A stretch of DNA of 64,000 nt, from positions 68,793,265-68,857,264 of the forward strand of contig CM054144.1 of NCBI GenBank assembly GCA_028751875.1, in the 5' to 3' direction. Source of the stretch: Rapana venosa (taxonomy: Eukaryota > Mollusca > Gastropoda > Neogastropoda > Muricidae). Position numbers and translations under genes: made by a program. Positions 10,224 through 19,289 of this stretch are shown here, in pieces. Position 1 is the first letter of the stretch. Every line of letters begins with the position of its first letter. The notes below the pieces were generated by a model. It worked only from the letters and a program-made list of their open reading frames with translations. It was not told where the DNA came from and made no database searches.

Positions 10224-11695
10224 GATAGAAGACACAGAGACAGAGAGACATAGATATAGAGACAGAGACAGAGAGAGAGACAGAGAGACATAGAGAGACA
10301 AGAGACAGAGATAGAGAGACAGAGAGAAGACAGAGAGATGAGACAGAGAGACAGAGGACATAGAGCAGAGACAGAGAGACATAGAGATAGAGAGAGAGAC
10401 AGAGAGACATAGAGACATAGAGAAAGAGAAGAGACATAGAGACAAGAGAGAGACAGAGACAGAGACATAGAACAGTAGAGAGAGACGAGAGAGAGACAGA
10501 GAGAGAGAGACAGACAAGAGAGACAAGAGACATAGAGACAGAGAGACATAGAGACAAGAGAGACAGAGAGAGACAGAGACAGAGAGAGAAGAGACAAGAG
10601 AGACAGAGACATAGAGAAGAGAGGACAGGACAGAGGACAGAGAGACAGAGAGACATAGAGACATAGAGACAGAGACAGAGAGACAAGAGACAGAGAGACA
10701 GAGACAGAGAGGACAGAGACATAGAGAGAGACATAGAGACATAGAGAGGACAGAGAGACAAGAGAGAGACAAGAGGACATAGAGAGAGAGACAGAGACAT
10801 AGAGAGACAGAGAAAGAGAGAATAGAGACAGAAGAAAAGACATAGAGAGACAGAGACAGAGCATAAGAAGAGACAGAGAGACAAGAGACATAGAGACATA
10901 GAGCATAGAGAGAGAGACATAGAGACATAGAGACAGAGACAGAGAGACAGAGAGACAAGAGACTAGGAGAGAGAGAGAGAGACAAGAGAGAGACAAGAGA
11001 CAGAGAGACAGAGACAGAGAGAGAGACAGAGGAGAGAGAGACAGAGATAGGAGACAGAGAGACAAGAGAGAGACGGAGAGACAGAGAGAGACAGAGAGAG
11101 ACAAGAGAGAGACACAGAGAGAGACAAGAAGACAGAGAGAGACAGAGAGAGCAGAGAGAGAGCAAGAGAGAGACAGAGAGAGGACTAGAAGACAGAGACA
11201 GAGACATAGAGAGAGACAGAGAGAGAGACAGAGAGAGAGACAGAGAGAGAGACAGAGAGACAGAGAGAGAGGCAGAGAGAGAGACAGAGAGAGACAGAGA
11301 GAGACAAGAGAGAGAGACAGAGAAGAGACAGAGAGAGAGAGACAGAGGAGACAGAGAGAGGACAGAGTGAGAGACAGAGTGAGAGACAGAGAGAGACACA
11401 GAGAGAGACACAGAGAGAGACAGAGAGAGAGACAGAGAGAGAGTGACAGAGAGACAGAGAGGACAGAGAGATGAGAAGAGAGAGTGAGCGACCAGAGAGA
11501 GAGACAGAGTGAGAGACAGAAAGAGAGACAGAGAGGAGACAGAGAAGAGACAGAGACAGAGACACACAGAGAGACACAGAGAGCCAGAGACAGAGACAGA
11601 GAGAGACAGAGACAGAGAGAGAGAGACACAGAGACAGAGAGACAAGAGAGAGACAGAGAGAGAGAGACAGAGAGATAGACACAGAGAGAGAGATA
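10224..11695 (+). repeat. (GA)n / CAGAGAGA / CATAGAGA compound array
   Basis: About 1.5 kb of purine-rich repeat made of GAGA, GACAGA and CATAGA units. On the minus strand it is a continuous polypyrimidine tract ending at the acceptor of the aminopeptidase exon. The long Ser/Leu-rich open frames across it are repeat artefacts. Confidence 0.95.
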
Positions 11696-11717
11696 GTCTG
11701 TTTATTTTAACTGTCGC

Positions 11718-11732
11718 TCACACACACAGCAC

Positions 11733-11765
<33 letters not shown>

Positions 11766-11805
11766 CACACACAGAGTCTTCTCTCTCTTTCTCTCTCTAT
11801 CACAC

Positions 11806-11842
<37 letters not shown>
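11718..11842 (+). repeat. (CA)n with a CT block
   Basis: (CA)n at 11718-11771 and 11809-11842, separated by a CTCTTTCTCTCTC block at 11780-11802. Confidence 0.93.
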
Positions 11843-11962
11843 GCTGATAGCTGATCTCAGATATAGATCTAAGTCAGTTACTATAACTGATGCAGAGTCA
11901 CAGACAGACAATGCATCAGTCCCAAAGCCTACTTTTGCTGAGGTAACAAAATCCACACCAGC

Positions 11963-12048
11963 TAGTCAAGTCAAGTCAAGTCAAAATTTTATTTCCAGAT
12001 GGTACATTGAATAAGCAATGCATTTGCTTTTTTTCATCAAGCCATCTA
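11963..12048 (-). mobile_element. 3'-end fragment of a retroelement with (TTGAC)n tail, inserted in ORF1
   Basis: On the minus strand this stretch reads TACCATCTGGAAATAAAAT followed by TTTGACTTGACTTGACTTGAC-like repeats: an AATAAA signal followed by a pentamer tail. It interrupts an ORF1 reading frame. Upstream codons read SPKPTFAEVTKSTPASQ, and similar PSSQ sequence resumes just after. It is too short to classify. Confidence 0.5.
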
Positions 12049-12932
12049 GTCAGGCAAGTTGTCCATCTGCTTTAATAAATAAAGTTGTGCCAAGATCAAG
12101 TAGGCCTAGCTTGGGTATAAAGGCTGCAAAAGAAACGAAAAGCAAGAAAATAGAACCAAGTATGAACAGTGACGTGAAAAATACACATGACGTCAAACAA
12201 AAGCCAACCAGAGCACAGACTGCAGATCTAGACTCGACAAACCTCAGAGATCTACCTCATGTAGCTATTCTGCATGACTTCATCATGAACAAGGTTTATG
12301 ACAAAAGACTGGAAAGATCCTATGGTTTCGATGCTAGATCTCATCAAACCTTCAATATAGAAAATATTGGTCCTGTCTTAGAAAAAACACTTTCCACTGC
12401 AGATAGGCCATTGGACGCCGTGGTGGTTCACTGCGGAGTCAATGATTTAAAGAAGACAGAGGCAGCAGATGCTAGCCAACTGTTCATAAAAGACATAAAA
12501 AGCTTTGCCACAAAACATCCCTCAATTAAGATCATAGTGAGCAAAGTGGCACCCTTGAAAGACCCTGCATTAAACATCAAAAGAGAACTGTTCAATGCAC
12601 TGACATTATCTGATCTGTATGATACTGCCAATATTTCTTTTGTCAGCCACTCTAACTTGGACACTAGCTACAGATCTCTGCGAGATGGGCTGCATCCTAC
12701 ACAGAGAGGGGCCAGCGCTTTGGCAAGGAACCTTGGGAGGCATATGAGGAGTCTTTTCTGGAAAACTCCAAAGAAGACCAGACGTCCCCCACCACATCTA
12801 CCCGAGTTCTACCCAATGCCACAACTTCCTCGCTTCGCTGGTGACCATATGAGATCCTGGCAGAACAGATACAGTGTCTTGGGTGACTGGTTTTTAAACG
12901 AATACCATAAGAATATATTTGCAATAACTTAG
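12018..12932 (+). pseudogene. LINE ORF1 with SGNH/GDSL esterase-like domain
   Basis: An open frame of 304 codons whose C-terminal two thirds resembles an SGNH hydrolase-like domain found in retroelement ORF1 proteins. Visible motifs: VAILHDFIMNKV (position of the Gly-Asp-Ser block), VVVHCGVNDLKK (the GxND block, about 12420-12455) and LRDGLHPTQRGASALARNL (the DxxH block, about 12678-12735). The usual nucleophile Ser is Phe here (HDF), so esterase activity is doubtful. The nominal Met start at 12018 probably lies inside the small inserted fragment, and the original N-terminus was upstream. The C-terminal tail is basic and proline-rich (TPKKTRRPPPHLPEFYP), plausible for nucleic-acid binding. 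It ends 287 bp before ORF2 on the same strand. Confidence 0.7.
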
Positions 12933-13218
12933 CATTTTTGGCTATGACAGTTAGTCTGTATGTTTTAATCTCATTACCGCCATTTGTCAACTCTAATAGA
13001 GTAGTAGATCTATTTAAAACTTCTACTTAAGACTATCAACAGAGGTTTGGTATCACGTGTACTGATATCAATAAGTATTCTTTTCTTTAAGAATAGTTCC
13101 CTTTTTAAAAAAAATATGTTGTTGGGTTTTTCTTTTTGTGTTGTAGTTGGTTTCTTGAGTGTTTTGTCTTTTTTTTTCTAAAAACATTGTACTTACTGCG
13201 TGGGAACAGTAGCTTTCA

Positions 13219-13950
13219 TTGTTAGTTATGTGCAGAACACATCTTGTAAAACTCATGCAATGGAACTGTAGATCTATCAATACAAATCATGCATATCTCC
13301 TTCAACATCTTGCATCAGAGAAGTATAAAATACTTATTTTTCAGTCCCTCAATGTAAATGTCACCAACTTACCAAAGCTGCCAACCTTTTACTACCCTCC
13401 CATTTTTGAAAAGGCTGGCATTGATGGTAAAATCAAAACAGCGATTTATGTGCATGAAACTGTAGAGTATAGTGTATGTCCTTCTCCTGTTCCAGACAAT
13501 ACGCCAAACATTCACTCATGTGCAGCCCGTGTAAAAAAGTAATGGTCAGATCGTTAATATTGTTTCTGTCTACCTGCCAAAGGTCCACATGAAGATAATA
13601 CAGACTGGGTGAGATCTATACAAATATCAAAAGAAAAATGGATAATAGCTGGTGATTTTAATGCTCATTCTCCTTTCTGGGAAAAAGATAATTGTCTCAA
13701 TTATTACGAGTAAGAGATTGTTAGAGAACATCGTTGATTCCTCTTTATACCTCCTTAATGACGGAAGCGTTTACTAGGATTCCAGATATTTCAACTCAAA
13801 GAGCTACTGCCATAGATCTCTCCCTTATTTCTCCTATTCTAGCTCCGCACTGTGCATGGGAAACTTACAGTGACTCACTAGGAAGTGACCATTTACAAAT
13901 TATCATAACACTGTATGGAAGGTCAGCGCATAATGAAAGTGTCAAAGATG
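13219..13950 (+). pseudogene. LINE ORF2, endonuclease domain (frameshifted)
   Basis: An apurinic/apyrimidinic-type endonuclease that would nick target DNA for target-primed reverse transcription. Motifs in order: MQWNCRSINTN (about 13249), LIFQSLNVNVTNLPKLP, SCAARVKK (frame lost near 13540), VSVYLPKGPHEDNTDWVRS, AGDFNAHSPFWE (about 13647-13682), and SLGSDHLQIII (about 13878-13910). The DFN and SDH catalytic blocks are present, but the usual QE(T/S) block reads QSL, without the metal-binding Glu. The second copy at 49467-49838 has the same change. At least three frame changes occur between 13540 and 13735. The start is taken from the Met before the MQWN block. Confidence 0.8.
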
Positions 13951-15789
13951 AGATTCCAAAGTATAGTTACAAGAAAGCAAACTGGGACCTCTTTCAATCT
14001 TTTCTAAAAGTTTATGACACTAGCTGTATAGAATGTGATGACATAGACATGTTTTATGATAGATTTACTAAAACAGTTTTACAAGCTGCAGACTGTTCTA
14101 TTCCCAGATGTTCATCTATAAAATCTGATAAACATGCAGGGAACCTATGGTGGAATGAAGCATGTGAAAATGCTGTTAATAAGAAAAAAAAAGCATTCAA
14201 AACTTATATACGAAATAAATCACGAGCTAATCACATTTTACTAAAATTAGCAAATAAAACGTGTGACAAAGTTATTGAGCAAGTAAAACGGGAGTTCTGG
14301 TCTAACTTTTGTAAAAATGAAATTTGTACTCATAAGGATATGCAAAAAGTATGGAAAAAATTTAAAGAAATGAAACACGGTATAAATCAGCCTTTGTGTC
14401 CAATTGCAGTTAAAGATAAAGAGTTCCCCTCTGATTCAGACAAGGCTGAAGCTTTCATTGATATGTTTGCTAATACAATGAGTGATACATGTCTTTCACA
14501 GTCAGAAGTTACCTTCAGAAAGGAAGAAACAAAAAAAGATATTTATAAAGATCCATTACCAGATAATACATTATTCATAAGCACACCAATAACTTTACGA
14601 GAAGTTATGGATGTTATTCAATCTCTTAATAATAGGAAAACATCAGTAGGAATAGATGCTATTTCAAATCTAATGCTGAAACATTTACCAGAAAACTGGG
14701 TTCTTTTACTACACCAATTATTTCAGCAGTGCTGGGTAGAATGTAAAACACCTCTGATTTGAAGCATCTATTATTATTCCCCTACTAAAACAAGGAAAAT
14801 TGAAAAGTGATGCAAAAAGCTATAGACCTGTTGCACTTACATCACACACTGGAAAACTTATGGAAAAAGTTATTTTAAATAGACTAGTGATTTATTGTGA
14901 GAAAAATAAAATTGTCCCAGTTAATCAAGCAGGATTTCGAAAAGGGAGATCAACCATAGACCATTTAGTCAAGCTGACTACCCAAATAAAACATCAGTTT
15001 GCACGAAGACAAAATATTCTTGCCACATTCTTTGACATAAACAAAGCTTATGACCAAGTTTGGCATGCTAGATTGTTATATAAATTAAAATGTATTGGAT
15101 TGTCAGGTTTCATCTATTCTTATTTTAGAAATTTTCTCACAGGAAGAAGCATTCAGGCAAAGGTTGGAAATACTTACTCCACACTTAGATTTCCACAAAT
15201 GGACATACCTCAGGGCTCTGTGATTGCACCCTATTTATTTAATATTTTACTTCATGATATCCCTGAATATGTGTCTGATAATGTTGTTCTTGTCCAATAT
15301 GCTGATGACCTTTGTATGTGGAAAAGGGTAACAATGAAAAAGGTAACACCTAAAAGACATTTGAATTATGTTAGAAAGTTATATCAGCTTGAGTTGGATA
15401 ACATTTATAAGTATATGGTGGAAAATGGGTTAGGTCTTTCTACAGAAAAGACACAGGTTGTGCTTTTTAACAATGGTGCTGATCCTCCTAAACTTCCTGT
15501 TTTCAAAATTGGTGAACAAGTTCTGGATTATAAGCCTATGGTAAAATTTCTTGGTATTACACTTACTTCGAAATTAACATGGCATTGTCACGTCGAATAT
15601 GCTTTAAACAAGGCAAGAAGAAGTCTGAATGTATTAAAAGCAATTAGTAGGCAAATATGGGCACAAGATTCATTAGCACTAAAGCATTTATCATTATCAC
15701 TGGTTCGTTCTAAACTTACATATGGTCAAGAATTATTCTTTAGTGCCCCCAAATATCTATTGAACAAAATTTCAAAGCTTAGATTGTAA
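13734..15789 (+). pseudogene. LINE ORF2, reverse transcriptase domain (two open pieces)
   Basis: The reverse transcriptase that copies the element RNA at the nicked target. The first open piece (13734-14762) holds the end of the endonuclease and the linker up to TLREVMDVIQSLNNRKTSVG. A TGA near 14760 and a frame change lead into the second piece (14800-15789), with SYRPVALTSHTGKLMEKVIL, NQAGFRKGRSTIDHLVKL, FFDINKAYDQVWHARLLYKL, IPQGSVIAPYLFNILLHDIP and the catalytic VQYADDLC (YADD at 15298-15309). The thumb region follows (KFLGITLTSKLTWHCHVEY). All catalytic aspartates are present, so the domain looks recently active apart from the indels. Confidence 0.88.
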
Positions 15790-15805
15790 AGCTTTCCGGA
15801 TTGCT

Positions 15806-17041
15806 TTGGGAGTTCCGTTTCATGCATCTTCTTTAGGAACGTATAGAGAAATAGGAGTACTACCTCTAGAGGATTATCGTAACTTAGCCGTTTCAAAGTA
15901 TGTTTTAAGAAGTTTGACAGTTGAAAACAATATTGCATCGGAAATTTCAATTAGATCCGACTTAGAATTTCCCAATAGAGCTAAAAATATCTCTTCTCTT
16001 GTCACTATTAGTACTTACACTTCCGATATCTTCAAAGAGTCAAGTATCAATCCTAAAGACTGGCAAAAATCCACACCTCTTTTAACACCTTGTCCAACAT
16101 GGGAACTTCAGAAAGCAGATTTTGATATCTACCATCTCTCTTTAAAAAAAGAAGAAAATGGGCTTATTCTTGGAACTTATATAAAAGTGCACCTAGAAGA
16201 TACATATCCTTCACATCTTAAGATATACACTGACGGATCCCTTCTTAAAAACAAGGAAGCAGGGGCAGCATTCATTATTCCAGCTTTAAAGATTGAAAAA
16301 TCCTATCACATCGGCAAAAATCATTCCATCTTTACTGCTGAACTTACTTCTATTTTGATGGCTTTGTACTTTCTGCTTGATTTCCCCAATACTGTTTTGC
16401 AGATATTGTTCTGTGTTGATTCTAAATCTGCATTACAGTCTCTCAGTAACTCGTCTTCGACCGTTACGCAGAATCTTATTACTGAAATTAATTTGTTGGT
16501 ACATTTTTTAATTCTGAGGGGTTCGAATGTTACTTTCTGCTGGATTCCATCTCATTGTGGTATTCATTTTAATGAAACGGTTGACAAAGCTGCCAAAAAG
16601 GCAGCAAAACATGATAGCTATTCAACTGTTCTAGATATTCCTCTTTCTCTTCATGAAGGTTATGCTTTGCTTCAAAATGTTTGCTGGAAACATGTGAAAA
16701 AGAAACAGGAAGAGGCTGGTTATCCCCAGCATACTTGTTCAGTTCTGGATATTGAGAACATTCTTTGCACTCAGTACGGTTTTCGAAAATCCTGTACTAG
16801 AAAAATTGTTTCTCTAATCTACAGATTGAAATTAAATGCCTTTCGAGCAAAATTTGCCAAAAATATACAATGTATATGCGGTGACAAATTTTCTAATGTT
16901 CATGTTCTGTATCAATGTCAAGTTTAAAAACGTTTTTACCATCATTTCAAGATAAGTCTCTGCAGGAAGTTTTAACCAATCCAGAGTTATTATGTGAGAT
17001 AGCCTTGTCTCTGTTGCAATCCCCAGTATTCTCTTTTTTGT
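15806..17041 (+). pseudogene. LINE ORF2, RNase H domain and C-terminal tail
   Basis: Continuation of ORF2 after a one-base frame change near 15785. The linker LGVPFHASSLGTYREIGVLP is typical of the I group. RNase H motifs are complete: YTDGSLL (Asp, about 16226-16245), FTAELTSILMAL (Glu), FCVDSKSALQSL (Asp) and WIPSHCGIHFNETVDKAAKK (His and Asp). A C-terminal CICGDKFSNVHVLYQC block resembles a metal-binding tail. A stop at 16925-16927 is followed in another frame by TFLPSFQDKSLQEVLTNPEL to about 17041, so the true end is probably there. The RNase H would degrade the RNA template during insertion. Confidence 0.87.
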
Positions 17042-17366
17042 AAAGTATGGTCGTGGGAATCTACATTTTGCTTGTTTCACAGCTGCCGTTACAAGTAGTT
17101 CAAAAATTGTTTGTTTTCCAACATTAGAGTATTTTTCAATTGTTGTGGGTTTTTGTTAATTTTTGATGTTCTATGCCATGTTTTTTGCAACATACTATTT
17201 ATATATATTGGAATAATCTTTTAATGTGCATTCATACCAACACGTATCTATTCTACTTAAAGCCCTTATCTCATTATGTCCCCCCCCCTAAAATCTCCCC
17301 CCCCCCCCCCCCCTGCCTCCATCGTCTAATATCACTTTAAGTGAACAGACGTAAAATTGAAGACAC
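17042..17366 (+). other. 3' UTR and 3' terminus of the I-group LINE
   Basis: An AT-rich 3' UTR with poly-C runs at 17281-17312. The last 43 bases (17324-17366) contain CGTCT, CAC, GTG and AGACG in the order of an imperfect hairpin, then AAATTGAAGAC, before a (CA)n tract. The same terminus is the core of the satellite at 45130-46725. Confidence 0.75.
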
Positions 17367-17416
17367 ACACACATGCACATACACACACACCCTCCCTCTC
17401 TCTCTTTCTCTCTCTA

Positions 17417-17487
<71 letters not shown>

Positions 17488-17525
17488 CCTCTCTCTCTAT
17501 TACGCACACACACTCCGTCTCTCTT

Positions 17526-17591
<66 letters not shown>

Positions 17592-17729
17592 TCTCTTTCT
17601 CTCTCTCTCTTTCTCTCTATCACACACACACACTCTCTCTCTCTCTCTCCCTCTATCACACACACACCACACACCTCTCTCTCTCCCTCTATACACACAC
17701 ACACACACACACACACAACAACACACACA

Positions 17730-17781
<52 letters not shown>

Positions 17782-17785
17782 CACA
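17367..17785 (+). repeat. (CA)n and (CT)n compound microsatellite
   Basis: Alternating CA and CT blocks (CA at 17417-17485, CT at 17521-17615, CA at 17690-17780). They join the LINE 3' end to a truncated L2-type LINE. Confidence 0.95.
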
Positions 17786-17790
17786 GCACA

Positions 17791-18786
17791 ACACAGGGAT
17801 CTGTTCTGGGCCCTGTTCTTTTCACCCTCTACACTGCTCCACTGTCACATATCATTAACCGCCATCAGATCAACCATCATTTTTATACAGACGACTCTCA
17901 GATTCTTAGCAGTGAAACTCCCGAAAATCTGCCTTCTCTCTTGACAAAAATAGCCTACTGCTTTCAAGAAATGCCAAATTGGATGATACAGAACAAGTTA
18001 CAGCTAAATGCAGATAAAACCGAAGCCATGCTTGTAGGGACCAAACACAAACTCTCTTCCATTACAACAGCTTCAATAGAACTCGGTAATACATCAGTTC
18101 CTCTATCAACTGCTGTGAAGTATCTAGGTGTTGTTATCGACAACACACTCTCTATGCAAAAATTCATCACCCAGACCTGCCAGTCATGCTATCAAATACG
18201 GCGTATTAGTGCAATTCGAAAGTACCTGTCCACTGATGCAACATCCAAACACATTATGTCTCTCATTCTTTCACGTCTGGACTACTGCAATTCTCTTTTG
18301 GTTGGTCTGCCAGCATCATCTATCCACTTCCTTCAACGTATATAAAACTTTGCAGCTCGACTAGTCCTCAGAAAGAAAAAATCTGAGCACATTATCCCTC
18401 TCTTGCGATCTCTCCACTGGCTGCCTGTGCCACAGAGAGTAAACTATAAGATCAGTACCCTCCGTTACAAATGTCTGCACAAAACAGCACCCGCCTACGT
18501 ATGTGAATGTCTTCACCTGTACACCCCTTCTCGTTCCCTTCGCTCTGCTGCAGATTCCTTGTGCTTACAATACCTAGATTCAACCAGTCCACCGTTGGTC
18601 GTCGCTCTTTCTCTGTTTCTGTTTCTTTGATCTGGAATGACCTGCCTCTCTCTCTCCGCCAAAGGCCTTTTTACGACACTTTTAAATTCAGCCTGAAGAC
18701 ATATTTATTTCAAACCTAAGATTTTCCTCTCCTGCTTCATCTCATAGCTATCCCTGCCTTCAACAGCCCAGATTCTATTGCCCTGT
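17791..18786 (+). mobile_element. L2/CR1-type LINE, 5'-truncated (fourth copy)
   Basis: A plus-strand fragment starting at the reverse transcriptase motif QGSVLGPVLFTLY (about 17794), then the catalytic position reading YTDD (17884-17895) rather than [55 protein letters not shown], then frame changes, LHWLPVPQRVNYKISTLRYK, SRSLRSAADSLCL and a final LKTYLFQT. The frame is open at about 17790-18345 and then shifts three or more times. It is the cleanest L2-type reading frame in the window. Its 5' end joins a (CA)n tract through a CACAG sequence. The 3' UTR enters a long TG/CG tract, and the usual GCGCTTTGATTTG terminus is not recognisable beyond it. Confidence 0.87.
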
Positions 18787-18790
18787 GACT

Positions 18791-18821
<31 letters not shown>

Positions 18822-19019
18822 GTTGTGTGTGCGCGCGCGCGCGCATGTGTGTGTGGCACGCGGCGTGTGTGTGTGTGTGTGTTGCGCGCGCATGTGTGAA
18901 GTGTGTGCGCGCTCGCGCGTGTGTTGTGGGGTCGCGCGCGTGCGTGTGTGTGTGTGCACGCGTGCGTGTGTGTGTGTGACGCCGTGTGTGTGTGTGTGTG
19001 TGTGTGTGTGCACGCGCGC

Positions 19020-19056
<37 letters not shown>

Positions 19057-19182
19057 TGCGTGTGCACGCGCGGGGCGCGTGTGTGTGTGTGTGCGCGCGC
19101 GCGTCTGTGTGTGCGTGCGCGTGTGCGTGTTGTGCGCGCGCGCGTGTGTGCGCGTGTGCGCGCGCGCGCGTGTGTGTGTAAT
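18787..19182 (+). repeat. (TG)n/(CG)n alternating purine-pyrimidine tract
   Basis: Nearly 400 bp of TG with many CGCGCG and GCACGCG blocks. It occupies the position of the short (TG)n found in the 3' UTR of other L2-type copies here. Alternating CG/TG of this length can adopt Z-DNA (known property). Confidence 0.93.
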
Positions 19183-19289
19183 TGTCATCGGTTACAGGAT
19201 CGTGCGAGCGCCCCGGTTTTTTTGTCTCTGCAGCAGCAAGATGATGTAGTATTATTTAGTATTTTAGTAGCGCTCAAAACCCAAACCAC

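Larger units (their letters stand above)
11850..17366 (+). mobile_element. I-group LINE with RNase H, nearly complete
   Basis: A 5.5-kb plus-strand non-LTR retrotransposon in canonical order: SGNH-like ORF1 (to 12932), apurinic-type endonuclease (from about 13249), reverse transcriptase (to 15789), RNase H and a C-terminal cysteine/histidine tail (to about 17041), then a 3' UTR ending at 17366 with GTGAACAGACG-type tail sequence. RNase H after the reverse transcriptase, plus the linker reading KAFRIALGVPFHASSLGTYR, points to the I/Nimb group, which is common in molluscs. Indels split ORF2 into four or five open pieces, so this copy is dead or its sequence has errors. The 5' boundary is uncertain (after the (CA)n at 11842). 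A related element lies at 49467-49838 on the minus strand. Confidence 0.85.

Noticed and set aside
9989..11645. Ser/Leu-rich open frames of about 500 codons over the GA tract
   Set aside because: Only the last roughly 75 codons (10215-9993) are real exon. The rest is intronic repeat translated from the minus strand.
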